A stretch of 64,000 nt of DNA from Chelativorans sp. J32 (GTDB taxonomy: Bacteria > Pseudomonadota > Alphaproteobacteria > Rhizobiales > Rhizobiaceae): positions 62,001 through 126,000 of the forward strand of contig NZ_JAEQ01000003.1 in the NCBI RefSeq assembly GCF_000518985.1, read 5' to 3'. This document shows, piece after piece, positions 53,573 to 61,206 of the stretch (positions are counted from its first letter, which is position 1; every line of letters begins with the position of its first letter). Below the pieces are notes generated by a model, which worked only from the letters and a program-made list of their open reading frames with translations, made no database searches and was not told the DNA's origin. Made by a program: the position numbers and the translations under genes.

Positions 53573-53686
53573 CTTCCTCCCCTTCTTCCGGAGGAGCCGC
53601 CAGCATGTGCGTGCTGAGAGCGACCCCTCCTTTGCAAGTTTAACGCCGGGGCCGTCCTGAAGACAATCTGGCCGGCCGGACGAGCG

Positions 53687-55045
53687 CTACTTCTTGATTG
53701 CGTCCCACTCCCTCTGAATCCCATCGGCCACGTCCTTGGCCGATTTGCCGCCGACATAATCGACCATTCCGGTCCAGAACGCGCCGGCGCCAATGCGGCC
53801 CGGCATCAAGTCGGAGCCGTCGAAACGGAAGGTCGTCGCGCTCGTCAGGATCTCGCCCTGCTTCTTCAACGGATCATTGGCGTAGGCTTCGAGATTGGCG
53901 CCCTTGAAAGGGGTTAGGAAGCTCGACTGCGCCATCCATATCTCATGCGCGATCGGCGTCTTCAGGAACTCGATGAAGGCGCGCGCGGCTTCCGAATCCT
54001 TGGTGACGGCGAACAACGTGCCGCCGCCGAGGACCGGCGTTCCAAGATCCTTCTCCGCATAAGCGGGGAAGTAGAAGAAGTCGGCATCCACGCCGAGCTC
54101 CGTGCCTTCGGGGAAGAAGCTTGGGATGAAAGATGCCTGCCTGTGCAGATAGCAACGGGGAGGGGAGGAGAAGAGGCCCGTGGGGCTTTCGCGGAAATCG
54201 GTGGAGGTCACGGCTTCCGCCCCGCCCGCGACGAAGTCGCTGTTGCGCGCGAACCATCCGAACTCGTCTATGGCGGCAACGACGCGCTCGTCATTGAAGG
54301 GGATCTCGTTCGTGACCCACTGGTCGTAAACCTCCGGCGGCTGAGTTCGAAGCATCATATCTTCGACCCAGTCGGTCGCGGGCCAGCCCGTTGCGCCGCC
54401 ATCGCCCAGACCTATACACCAGGGCGTGGCGCCATCCGCCACGATCTGCTCCGTGAGGGCCTTCAGATCCTCCATCGTCTCGGGGATTTCATATCCCGCA
54501 TCCTCGAAATTGTCGGGAACGTACCAGACAAGGGACTTCAGATCTGCCTTGTAAGGAAAGCCGTAGAAGGCTTCCGTGCCATCCTTGCCCACATAGGTTC
54601 CAAAGCTCGCCCAGGAATCTCCCGCCGCGTAATTTTCCTTGACCCAGGTTTCCGTCTCCTCTCCGAGCGAAGTGAGATAACCCTGGGCGGCCAGGTTGGC
54701 GGCCAGCCCCGGCTGGGGAAAGATCGCGATATTGGGCGCGCTGCCCGATTGGGCATCGATGACGATTTGTTGTTCGAAGGAATCGGAGCCGGTGTAGTCG
54801 ACGTCCGCCCCCGTGGCTTCCACAAAATAGGCGACAACGGACTCGAAAAGATCCTCATCGGAGGACAGCCACGGCCCGAATATGGTAAGGCGCTGACCCT
54901 GAAGATCGTATTTCGCCTTGAAATCCTCGAGACTTTGCCAGTTGAAGCGGCTGTCCTCGCCGGGCGCGAATTTCAAGTCCTGCGCCAGAGCGGTGCTGCA
55001 CGAGAGCGCCAGCGTGGCCGCGCCGGCAATCGTCCACTTGTTCAT
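53687..55045 (-). CDS. Sugar ABC transporter binding protein (AglE-like)
   Basis: The roughly 452-residue periplasmic protein has a signal peptide (WTIAGAATLALSCSTALAQD) and the family-1 solute-binding fold of alpha-glucoside systems: LTIFGPWLSSDEDLFESVV, GTEAFYGFPYKADLKSLVWY, PWCIGLGDGGATGWPATDWVE. GGAGG lies five bases before the ATG at 55045; an ATG at 55048 is also possible. An alpha-glucosidase gene, present in the rhizobial agl operon, is absent here. A LacI operator lies about 80 bases upstream. Confidence 0.88.
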   Translation of the reverse strand: MNKWTIAGAATLALSCSTALAQDLKFAPGEDSRFNWQSLEDFKAKYDLQGQRLTIFGPWLSSDEDLFESVVAYFVEATGADVDYTGSDSFEQQIVIDAQSGSAPNIAIFPQPGLAANLAAQGYLTSLGEETETWVKENYAAGDSWASFGTYVGKDGTEAFYGFPYKADLKSLVWYVPDNFEDAGYEIPETMEDLKALTEQIVADGATPWCIGLGDGGATGWPATDWVEDMMLRTQPPEVYDQWVTNEIPFNDERVVAAIDEFGWFARNSDFVAGGAEAVTSTDFRESPTGLFSSPPRCYLHRQASFIPSFFPEGTELGVDADFFYFPAYAEKDLGTPVLGGGTLFAVTKDSEAARAFIEFLKTPIAHEIWMAQSSFLTPFKGANLEAYANDPLKKQGEILTSATTFRFDGSDLMPGRIGAGAFWTGMVDYVGGKSAKDVADGIQREWDAIKK

Positions 55046-55123
55046 CATGTCCTCCACATGGCCTTTCGGCGAGGCCTAAATCTGCCGTCAAAGCGCGGTG
55101 CATGAGGCCTCTTCCCATAAACC

Positions 55124-55137
55124 TCAAAGCGCTTTGA
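55124..55137. promoter_or_regulatory. LacI-family operator before the sugar transporter operon
   Basis: TCAAAGCGCTTTGA is a perfect 14-base palindrome about 80 bases upstream of the binding-protein start. The same core lies before the lacI gene, and a half-site (TCAAAGCGC) is at 55088-55096. Confidence 0.8.
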
Positions 55138-55268
55138 AGTTCTTCTAACATCCAGCCTTCGCCATGAGGAGTCAAGCCGAGCGGCAGCGACGGGTGTGGC
55201 CCTGTCTACCGGACAGACAGGGAAAGGCGTTCCGGCTTGATTTGCGCTAGCATTGCGCGAATAATCTC

Positions 55269-55280
55269 CAAAGCGCTTTG
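55269..55280. promoter_or_regulatory. LacI-family operator before the regulator gene
   Basis: CAAAGCGCTTTG is a perfect 12-base palindrome 15 bases before the regulator start, identical in core to the operator at 55124-55137. It implies autoregulation. Confidence 0.8.
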
Positions 55281-55295
55281 AAAAGGTGAGCGGCG

Positions 55296-56396
55296 TTGTC
55301 CCGCGAGACGGTCAATCTTCGAAAGCTGGCGGAGGCCTTGGGCCTTTCCCAGACCACGGTATCGCGGGCCCTGAACGGGTTTCCGGAAGTGAGCGAGGTG
55401 ACGCGTGCGCGTGTCATCGAGGCCGCGCGCCGGCTGAACTATCGCCCCAGCGCCAGTGCCGCCAGCCTGGCGACAGGCAAAGCGCGCGCCATCGGTCATG
55501 TGGTGACGTTCGGCGACCATATGATGGTCAACCCGCATTTCACGGATTTCCTGGCCGGGGCAGGGGAAGTTTACGCCCGCTTCGGTTACGAGATGCTGCT
55601 TCGCCTTGCGCCTGCCGGCGGTGAGGAGGATGTCTATCGGGACATGATCAGCCGTGGGCGCGTCGATGGAGTCGTCGTCCATGGCCCTTTGACGGACGAC
55701 CCCCGCATCCCCTTTCTCAGATCGCTCGGCATCCCCTTCGTGGTGCATGGCCGTTGCGGAGAAGATCCCGCCGGCTATAGCTGGATCGACGTCAACAACC
55801 GGCGCGCATTCATGCGCGCCTGCGACTTTCTCATGGATCTGGGCCATCGGCGCATTGCGCTCATTAACGGCATCGAACGCATGAATTTTGCCGATCGTCG
55901 CCGGCAGGGCTATGAAGCAGCGCTCATGGCGCGCGGCATTCGGCCAGATCCTGCAATCATGTTCAGCGAGGATATGGTCGAACCGTATGGGTATCGCGCC
56001 GCCATGGAGGTGCTTACCGGCCGAGATCCTCCTTCGGCTTTGTTGGTCTCCAGCGTCCTCCCCGCAATCGGTGTTATGCGTGCCGTCGCGGAACTGGGTT
56101 TGCGTGCGCCGGCCGATGTTTCGATCCTGGTCTTCGACGATTGCCTGTCCTTTCTGCAGCCGGGAAGCGCTGCGACGCCTCGCGGCATCCCCTTTTTTAC
56201 GGCAATGCGGTCTTCCATCCGGCTTGCTGGACGACGGATTGCAGAACTGCTGATCGAGCAGATCGGGACGCCCGGGGGCGAGCCCAAGCACGAGCTGTGG
56301 GAGGCGGAACTGGTCGTAGGCCATACGACCGGCCCCTTACCAGTGACCGAGGCGGTCGGCTCGGTTTCAGGCCAATCTCTTAAGAGCCGCCGTTAG
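55296..56396 (+). CDS. LacI-family repressor of the sugar transporter (AglR-like)
   Basis: The 366-residue regulator starts at a TTG with AGGTGAG six bases upstream. Its N-terminal HTH and hinge are clear (LRKLAEALGLSQTTVSRALN, VIEAARRLNYRPSASAASL). The periplasmic-binding-like effector domain follows (SRGRVDGVVVHGPLTDDPRI, YSWIDVNNRRAFMRACDFL, LGHRRIALING). It is divergent from the AglE-like gene, and palindromes before both start sites fit the LacI operator type. Confidence 0.92.
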   Translation: MSRETVNLRKLAEALGLSQTTVSRALNGFPEVSEVTRARVIEAARRLNYRPSASAASLATGKARAIGHVVTFGDHMMVNPHFTDFLAGAGEVYARFGYEMLLRLAPAGGEEDVYRDMISRGRVDGVVVHGPLTDDPRIPFLRSLGIPFVVHGRCGEDPAGYSWIDVNNRRAFMRACDFLMDLGHRRIALINGIERMNFADRRRQGYEAALMARGIRPDPAIMFSEDMVEPYGYRAAMEVLTGRDPPSALLVSSVLPAIGVMRAVAELGLRAPADVSILVFDDCLSFLQPGSAATPRGIPFFTAMRSSIRLAGRRIAELLIEQIGTPGGEPKHELWEAELVVGHTTGPLPVTEAVGSVSGQSLKSRR

Positions 56397-56510
56397 CCGC
56401 CGCAACACGGCGAGGTGGTCAGCTAAATCTAGATTTTCAGCCTTTTTGTCGCGGGCGCAATAAAGTCAAATAAAACTTTAATATTGCAAATATGTCCTAT
56501 CATAGGGCAT

Positions 56511-56550
56511 AAAGAAAGGGTTACGGCCCCTGGCTTGGCTGCCGTAACCC
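56511..56550 (-). terminator. Rho-independent terminator on the minus strand
   Basis: GGGTTACGGC (56518-56527) pairs perfectly with GCCGTAACCC (56541-56550). Read on the minus strand the stem is followed by TTTCTTTATG. No minus-strand protein gene ends here, so it should terminate a non-coding or unrecognised transcript. Confidence 0.7.
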
Positions 56551-56617
56551 CTCTCTGGGCTAGATAAGCGGTAATATTTGCGTATTCAAAGCAGATCCCA
56601 GATCATTATCGCTTAGT

Positions 56618-56655
56618 GTAAGCAGGGGTGCCTCTGCGAGGCATCTCTGGCTTAC
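56618..56655. repeat. Long inverted repeat (stem-loop)
   Basis: Outer arms GTAAGC/GCTTAC and inner arms GGTGCCTC/GAGGCATC, with a TGC loop and one unpaired G, form a nearly continuous 17-base-pair hairpin on either strand. It lies inside the candidate small RNA. Confidence 0.7.
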
Positions 56656-57156
56656 CTATCCGTTGCATCGACGGTTCCACGGCCTCGCCGGTCGGAGAAA
56701 AAATTCTTAGCCGGCGGGCCTCCCCGTTGATGCGTTGATATGGTCACGTCATAAAAAATCGACTCGGTTCATTATTTACGTAAACAAAAGCCTTGCAACT
56801 CTGGCAGCGTAATTTTGCTGCCTTGTCGACAGAATGTGACAGGCACGTTGTTGCACTCGTTTGTGTCGACTTTGTGCATTGGTGGCTTCATATCATGCAT
56901 AAGTATCTAATCAAGCGTTTATGTCCTTCATTGATGCATAATAAAATTGTCATTTGATCAGTGATACTTACATCGTGGCCCAGCTTTTGAGCGTACGCCG
57001 CTTCGCCACGTGGGCGGACAAACGCCCATTGTCGTCGTCTATTGGTCATCCGATATGGGGCTATTCGCTCCTTCTGGTCATCGCACCCCGCACTACACCG
57101 TGCTGCCTGATCAGCTTCCATCCCTCTGTAGTGAAAGCTAGACCTCTTTAACGTAG

Positions 57157-57173
57157 TTGCAAATGGTTTGCAA
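57157..57173. promoter_or_regulatory. Mur (manganese uptake regulator) box 1
   Basis: TTGCAAA-TGG-TTTGCAA is a perfect 7-base inverted repeat with a 3-base spacer. It matches my recollection of the Mur-responsive sequences before rhizobial sitABCD. It is 92 bases before the sitA start. Confidence 0.75.
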
Positions 57174-57224
57174 TTGCATTATCTCTTGGAACGAATCATT
57201 TTCAAGCGCATTGCAGGCTTGATG

Positions 57225-57241
57225 TTGCAAATAATTTGCAA
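57225..57241. promoter_or_regulatory. Mur (manganese uptake regulator) box 2
   Basis: TTGCAAA-TAA-TTTGCAA repeats box 1 with only the spacer changed, 68 bases downstream of it and 24 bases before sitA. Two boxes suggest tandem promoters or cooperative Mur repression under manganese sufficiency. Confidence 0.75.
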
Positions 57242-57265
57242 GTGCAGATAGGCTGAGGAACTCGG

Positions 57266-58231
57266 ATGGCAGACAGGGCAAGGCGTTGGTTGCTGGTGAT
57301 GGCTGGGCTGCTCGCCCTCGCGCCGGTGTTTCCTAGCATGGCGCAGGAGAAGTTGAAGGTTGTCGCGACCACCGGCATGATCGCCGATGCTGCTCGGCAG
57401 GTGGGTGGCGATCTGGTGGATGTCCAGGGGCTGATGGGGCCGGGCGTCGATCCGCACTCCTATCGGCAGACGCGGACGGATATCCTGGCCATGACAAAGG
57501 CCGATCTCGTGCTCTGGCACGGGCTCTATCTGGAAGCTCAGATGGAGGATTTCATGAAGACGCTCAGCTCCCGCCGCCGGGTTGTTGCCGTGGCGGACGA
57601 TCTTCCGCACGACCTCCTCCTTTCCCATGATCAATATAAAAGCCGTTACGACCCCCATGTCTGGATGGACCCCGAGCTCTGGTCCCGGGTGGTCGCTGTG
57701 GTGCGGGATTCTCTGATAGAAGCGAGGCCGGAAGGCGAAGCGCAATTCAGGGCGAACGCGGAAAAACATCTCCAGGACATCGCAGCCCTTTCCGATTATT
57801 CGAAAGAGGTGCTCGCCTCCGTCCCCGCCGAGAGCCGCATACTGGTCACGGCGCACGATGCCTTCAAATATTTCGGCCGTGCCTATGGTTACGACGTCCT
57901 CGGCATTCAGGGGATCTCCACACAAAGCGAAGCCGGCCTGAGCCGCATCGCGGAACTGGTCGATGTTCTTGTTAAGCGGAAGATACGTGCGGTTTTCGTG
58001 GAGTCCTCCGTTTCGGACCGCAATGTGCGCGCCCTGGTGGAAGGAGCCGCATCCAAGGGCTGGAAAGTGGAGGTGGGCGGCCAGCTCTTCTCTGATGCGC
58101 TCGGCCCCGGCTGCACCTATGAAGGCACGTATATCGGCATGATCGACCACAACGTAACCACGATTACCAGAGCACTGGGTGGACATGCCGCCGGGTTCGG
58201 TGAGCCGGAAGTGCTCGTGGCCTGCAGTTGA
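57266..58231 (+). CDS. sitA: Manganese/iron ABC transporter binding protein
   Basis: The 321-residue cluster-A-I metal-binding protein has a signal peptide ending near PSMAQEK. Ligand motifs read GVDPHSY (His), DPHVWMDP (His), [10 protein letters not shown] (Glu) and MIDHNVTT (Asp). The two-His, Glu, Asp set is the manganese/iron type; zinc-type ZnuA proteins have a third histidine and a His-rich loop, which are absent. AGGAA precedes the ATG. It leads sitABCD. Confidence 0.91.
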   Translation: MADRARRWLLVMAGLLALAPVFPSMAQEKLKVVATTGMIADAARQVGGDLVDVQGLMGPGVDPHSYRQTRTDILAMTKADLVLWHGLYLEAQMEDFMKTLSSRRRVVAVADDLPHDLLLSHDQYKSRYDPHVWMDPELWSRVVAVVRDSLIEARPEGEAQFRANAEKHLQDIAALSDYSKEVLASVPAESRILVTAHDAFKYFGRAYGYDVLGIQGISTQSEAGLSRIAELVDVLVKRKIRAVFVESSVSDRNVRALVEGAASKGWKVEVGGQLFSDALGPGCTYEGTYIGMIDHNVTTITRALGGHAAGFGEPEVLVACS

Positions 58232-58242
58232 ATGGAAATCAG

Positions 58243-59064
58243 ATGAACAGCGCCGTATTCGAACTCTACAGGGACGAGCCCCCACAGGCGGCTTCTCCGC
58301 TGGCTGCAGATGTGCCGCTCTCGATCCGTGAACTTACCGTCTCCTATGGCGAAAAGCCCGCGGTGCTGGCGGTAAGCGCCACCGTGCCGCCTGAATCGAT
58401 GACGGCAATCGTCGGCCCAAATGGCGCAGGCAAATCGACGCTGCTCAAGGCGGCGCTTGGCATCGTGCCCAGCCTTTCCGGACAGGTGCTCGTCTATGGG
58501 AAGCCGCTTTCCCAGGCCATGCATCGCATCGCCTATGTGCCTCAGCGTGCCTCGGTCGATTGGGACTTCCCGACGCGCGTCATCGACGTGGTGCTGATGG
58601 GGCTTTATCGCGAGCTTGGTCTCCTGCGCTTTGTACGCCATCAACACAAGGAGAAGGCGCTTGCCTGCCTCCACCGCGTCGGCATGGCCGATTTCGCTTA
58701 CCGTCAGATCGGCCAGCTTTCGGGTGGCCAGCAGCAGCGCGTGTTCCTCGCGCGCGCCCTGGCGCAGGATGCCGATCTCTATCTTCTGGACGAGCCTTTT
58801 GCGGGCGTGGATGCCGCGACGGAAAAGGCGATCATCGACGTGCTGAAGTCACTGAAGGCGGAGCATAAGACGGCGGTCTGCGTTCATCACGATCTTTCGA
58901 CCGTGACCCAGTATTTCGATCATGTGCTACTTATAAACGTGCGCAAGATCGCGGAAGGCCCGGTCGCCTCGACCTTCACGGAAGAGAACCTGCAAAAGAC
59001 CTATGGAGGGCGGCTCGCCACCGCCCATATCGATGAGCTCAAGCTCCCCGAGCCTCAGCGATGA
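58243..59064 (+). CDS. sitB: Manganese/iron ABC transporter ATP-binding protein
   Basis: The 273-residue ATPase has Walker [17 protein letters not shown], signature [18 protein letters not shown], Walker [13 protein letters not shown] and the switch histidine in VCVHHDLST, as in MntB/SitB. The ATG at 58243 has GGAAA upstream; a TTG at 58228 overlapping the sitA stop is possible. The stop overlaps sitC (ATGA). Confidence 0.91.
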   Translation: MNSAVFELYRDEPPQAASPLAADVPLSIRELTVSYGEKPAVLAVSATVPPESMTAIVGPNGAGKSTLLKAALGIVPSLSGQVLVYGKPLSQAMHRIAYVPQRASVDWDFPTRVIDVVLMGLYRELGLLRFVRHQHKEKALACLHRVGMADFAYRQIGQLSGGQQQRVFLARALAQDADLYLLDEPFAGVDAATEKAIIDVLKSLKAEHKTAVCVHHDLSTVTQYFDHVLLINVRKIAEGPVASTFTEENLQKTYGGRLATAHIDELKLPEPQR

Positions 59065-60290
59065 TCAGTACTTTCCTCAACGCATTGCTGTTCCAGGCCG
59101 GCTACAATGCCGCGCTTGTCGCTCTTGGGGCTGCGCTCTTAGGCATAGCTGCGGGCAGCGGCGGCACCTTCCTGTTCCTGCGCAAGCGTTCATTGCTGAG
59201 CGACGCGCTGGCGCATTCCACCCTGCCGGGTGTCGGCATCGCGTTCATGGTGATGGTGGCGTTCGGCGGCGAAGGGCGCAATCTGCTCGGCCTGCTTTTC
59301 GGCTCGACCGTTTCCGCGGCGCTCGGCCTGCTCGCGGTAGGCTGGATCACCAGCCGCACGCGTTTAACGGAAGATACGGCCATCGGAGCCGTTCTTTCCG
59401 TGTTTTTCGGCTTCGGGGTCGTCCTCCTCACCGTCATACAGACCATGTCCAGCGGATATCAGGCGGGGCTCGAAGGTTTCCTGCTCGGTTCCACCGCCGG
59501 AATGTTGTTCAGCGATGCGATCGTGATCGCCGTCGGGGGTGCGTTTGCCGTTGCGATCGTCTTCTTCCTCCGCCGGCCCATGACGCTTGTCTCCTTCGAC
59601 CCTGAATTCGCAGCTGCATCGGGTATCAATGTGCAGCGCATAGACCTCGCGATGATGGGGCTGGTCATGGCCGTCACGATCGTTGGGCTGAAGCTTGTCG
59701 GGCTCATTCTCGTCGTGGCCCTGCTGATCATCCCGCCGGTTACGGCTCGCCTTTGGACCGACAGGACAGAGCATGTCGTCATGTCAGCCGGTCTCATCGG
59801 CGGCTTCTCGGGTTATGTCGGCGCCGCACTATCCGCCTCCGCGCCCCACGTACCAACGGGTCCGATCATTGTGCTCGTGAGCTTTGCGCTCTTCACCTTT
59901 TCGCTCCTCTTCGCACCGGCTCGGGGCGTTCTCGCAGCCATAATCCGACACCGCCGGTTCCGCACCCGACTGCACCGACGGCAGGGGCTGCTCGCACTTG
60001 CAAATGGCGAGGCAATCCGAGACAGGCCGACCTTGGCCGTGCTGAGGCGTGAAGGCTTCATCCGCCGCGATGGCGACGTGACGGACATGGGACGGCAGGC
60101 GGCGGCAAAGGTGTTGCGCGACGAGAGCCGCTGGGCGATGGCTCGCCGCCTGCATCAAGATAACGATCTTTCCGGCCGTTATGACGGATCGACGCCTATC
60201 GAAGCCGTTCTGACCCGCGACGAAATCGCGGAGATCGATCGCCGGATGGGCCGGCCCACCTTGCTCGATAGGAGCGGCGATGGGCGCTGA
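59061..60290 (+). CDS. sitC: Manganese ABC permease with DtxR-like C-terminal extension
   Basis: Residues 1-285 form the usual eight-helix ABC-3 permease ([41 protein letters not shown]). The protein then continues for about 120 soluble residues, making 409 in all. This tail ([20 protein letters not shown], then [19 protein letters not shown]) resembles the C-terminal part of a DtxR/MntR winged helix plus dimerisation region. Similar fusions occur in some TroC/MntB permeases. Ordinary SitC ends near residue 285. The tail may sense cytoplasmic manganese. It overlaps sitD by 11 bases. Confidence 0.88.
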   Translation: MISTFLNALLFQAGYNAALVALGAALLGIAAGSGGTFLFLRKRSLLSDALAHSTLPGVGIAFMVMVAFGGEGRNLLGLLFGSTVSAALGLLAVGWITSRTRLTEDTAIGAVLSVFFGFGVVLLTVIQTMSSGYQAGLEGFLLGSTAGMLFSDAIVIAVGGAFAVAIVFFLRRPMTLVSFDPEFAAASGINVQRIDLAMMGLVMAVTIVGLKLVGLILVVALLIIPPVTARLWTDRTEHVVMSAGLIGGFSGYVGAALSASAPHVPTGPIIVLVSFALFTFSLLFAPARGVLAAIIRHRRFRTRLHRRQGLLALANGEAIRDRPTLAVLRREGFIRRDGDVTDMGRQAAAKVLRDESRWAMARRLHQDNDLSGRYDGSTPIEAVLTRDEIAEIDRRMGRPTLLDRSGDGR

Positions 60291-61206
60291 ATTCGTACAA
60301 CTTAGCCTTACGCCTCTTCTTATCGGCGTGCTTGCTGCGGTTGCCTGTGCGCTGCCCGGCAATTTCCTGATCCTGAGAAGGCAGGCGCTGGTTGGCGATG
60401 CGATCAGTCATGTCGTCCTGCCGGGAATCGTGGTTGCCTTCCTCATCACCGGGACGGTCTCCACCTGGCCGATGCTGCTCGGCGCATCTGGCGCCGCGGT
60501 TGTCGCAGTGGTCGTGATCGAAGCGATAAGGCGGGTGGGCCGCATCGATCCGGGCGCCGCGATGGGAGTCACGTTTACGTCGCTTTTCGCAGCCGGCGTG
60601 CTGCTGCTCGAGCAGAGCGACACCAGCGGCGTCCATCTCGACGTGGAGCATGCTCTCTACGGAAATTTGGAAAGTCTTATCTGGCTTTCTGCCGAAGGAT
60701 GGGGCTCGCTCCTGGATCCCGTGGCCCTTGCCGATCTGCCGCCCGAACTCCTGCGCATGGCTGCCGTTGCGCTCCTCATCTCTGTCCTCATGATCATCTT
60801 CTGGCGCCCCTTGAAGCTTTCCACCTTCGACGAGGGGTTCGCAAATGCGGTCGGCTTGCCCACCGCTGTCATCAGCTTCAGCCTCGTGATCTGCGCGGCA
60901 GTGGCGGCAGTGGCCGCCTTCGATGCGGTGGGGTCCATCATTGTCATCGCGATGTTCATCTGCCCGCCAGCCGCCGCACGGCTGATGACCAACCGGCTGG
61001 AAATCCAGGTGCTCTGGAGCGTCGCATTCGCCGTTCTGTCCGCCGTGCTCGGCTATGTGCTGGCAGGGTATGGGCCGCTATGGCTTGGTGGCGCAAATGC
61101 CGTGAGCGCTGCCGGCATGATCGCCACCGTCTCCGGAGTGATCCTGGCCATCACCTGTCTCTTCGCTCCGCATCGCGCCAGGACTGGTACGCCAAAGGGT
61201 AATTAG
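60280..61206 (+). CDS. sitD: Manganese ABC transporter permease, second subunit
   Basis: The 308-residue ABC-3 permease has eight or more membrane helices (NFLILRRQALVGDAISHVVLPG, FDEGFANAVGLPTAVISF, FDAVGSIIVIAMFICPPAAARL). It has no C-terminal extension, unlike SitC. It is the last gene of the operon; its stop overlaps the convergent P-type ATPase stop region by four bases. Confidence 0.91.
   Translation: MGAEFVQLSLTPLLIGVLAAVACALPGNFLILRRQALVGDAISHVVLPGIVVAFLITGTVSTWPMLLGASGAAVVAVVVIEAIRRVGRIDPGAAMGVTFTSLFAAGVLLLEQSDTSGVHLDVEHALYGNLESLIWLSAEGWGSLLDPVALADLPPELLRMAAVALLISVLMIIFWRPLKLSTFDEGFANAVGLPTAVISFSLVICAAVAAVAAFDAVGSIIVIAMFICPPAAARLMTNRLEIQVLWSVAFAVLSAVLGYVLAGYGPLWLGGANAVSAAGMIATVSGVILAITCLFAPHRARTGTPKGN

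Larger units (their letters stand above)
56511..56763 (-). ncRNA. Candidate structured small RNA
   Basis: A minus-strand promoter can be drawn (-35 TTGCAA at 56798-56793; -10 AATAAT or ATAATG about 16-17 bases on). About 250 bases later the terminator at 56550-56511 ends the unit. Between them lie a hairpin with CGCCGG/CCGGCG arms and a long one (56618-56655: GTAAGC and GGTGCCTC pairing with GAGGCATC and GCTTAC). There is no matching reading frame. It resembles none of the RNAs I can recognise (6S, tmRNA, RNase P, SRP). It is divergent from the Mur-controlled sit operon. Confidence 0.35.
56397..57156. other. AT-richer gene-free interval with several RNA stem-loops
   Basis: About 760 bases between the lacI stop and the first Mur box hold no convincing protein gene; a 77-codon minus-strand frame at 56888-57121 lacks a ribosome site. 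The left half contains three strong inverted repeats (56518-56550, 56618-56655 and CGCCGG/CCGGCG around 56684-56717) described separately. The right half is AT-rich with no clear signal apart from GTCGAC at 56825-56830 and 56865-56870. Confidence 0.5.

Noticed and set aside
52559-55105. Two long plus-strand frames opposite the sugar permease and binding protein
   Set aside because: They are complements of well-recognised transporter genes and lack start signals.
56888-57121. 77-codon minus-strand frame upstream of sitA
   Set aside because: There is no ribosome site or recognisable motif, and the composition looks random.
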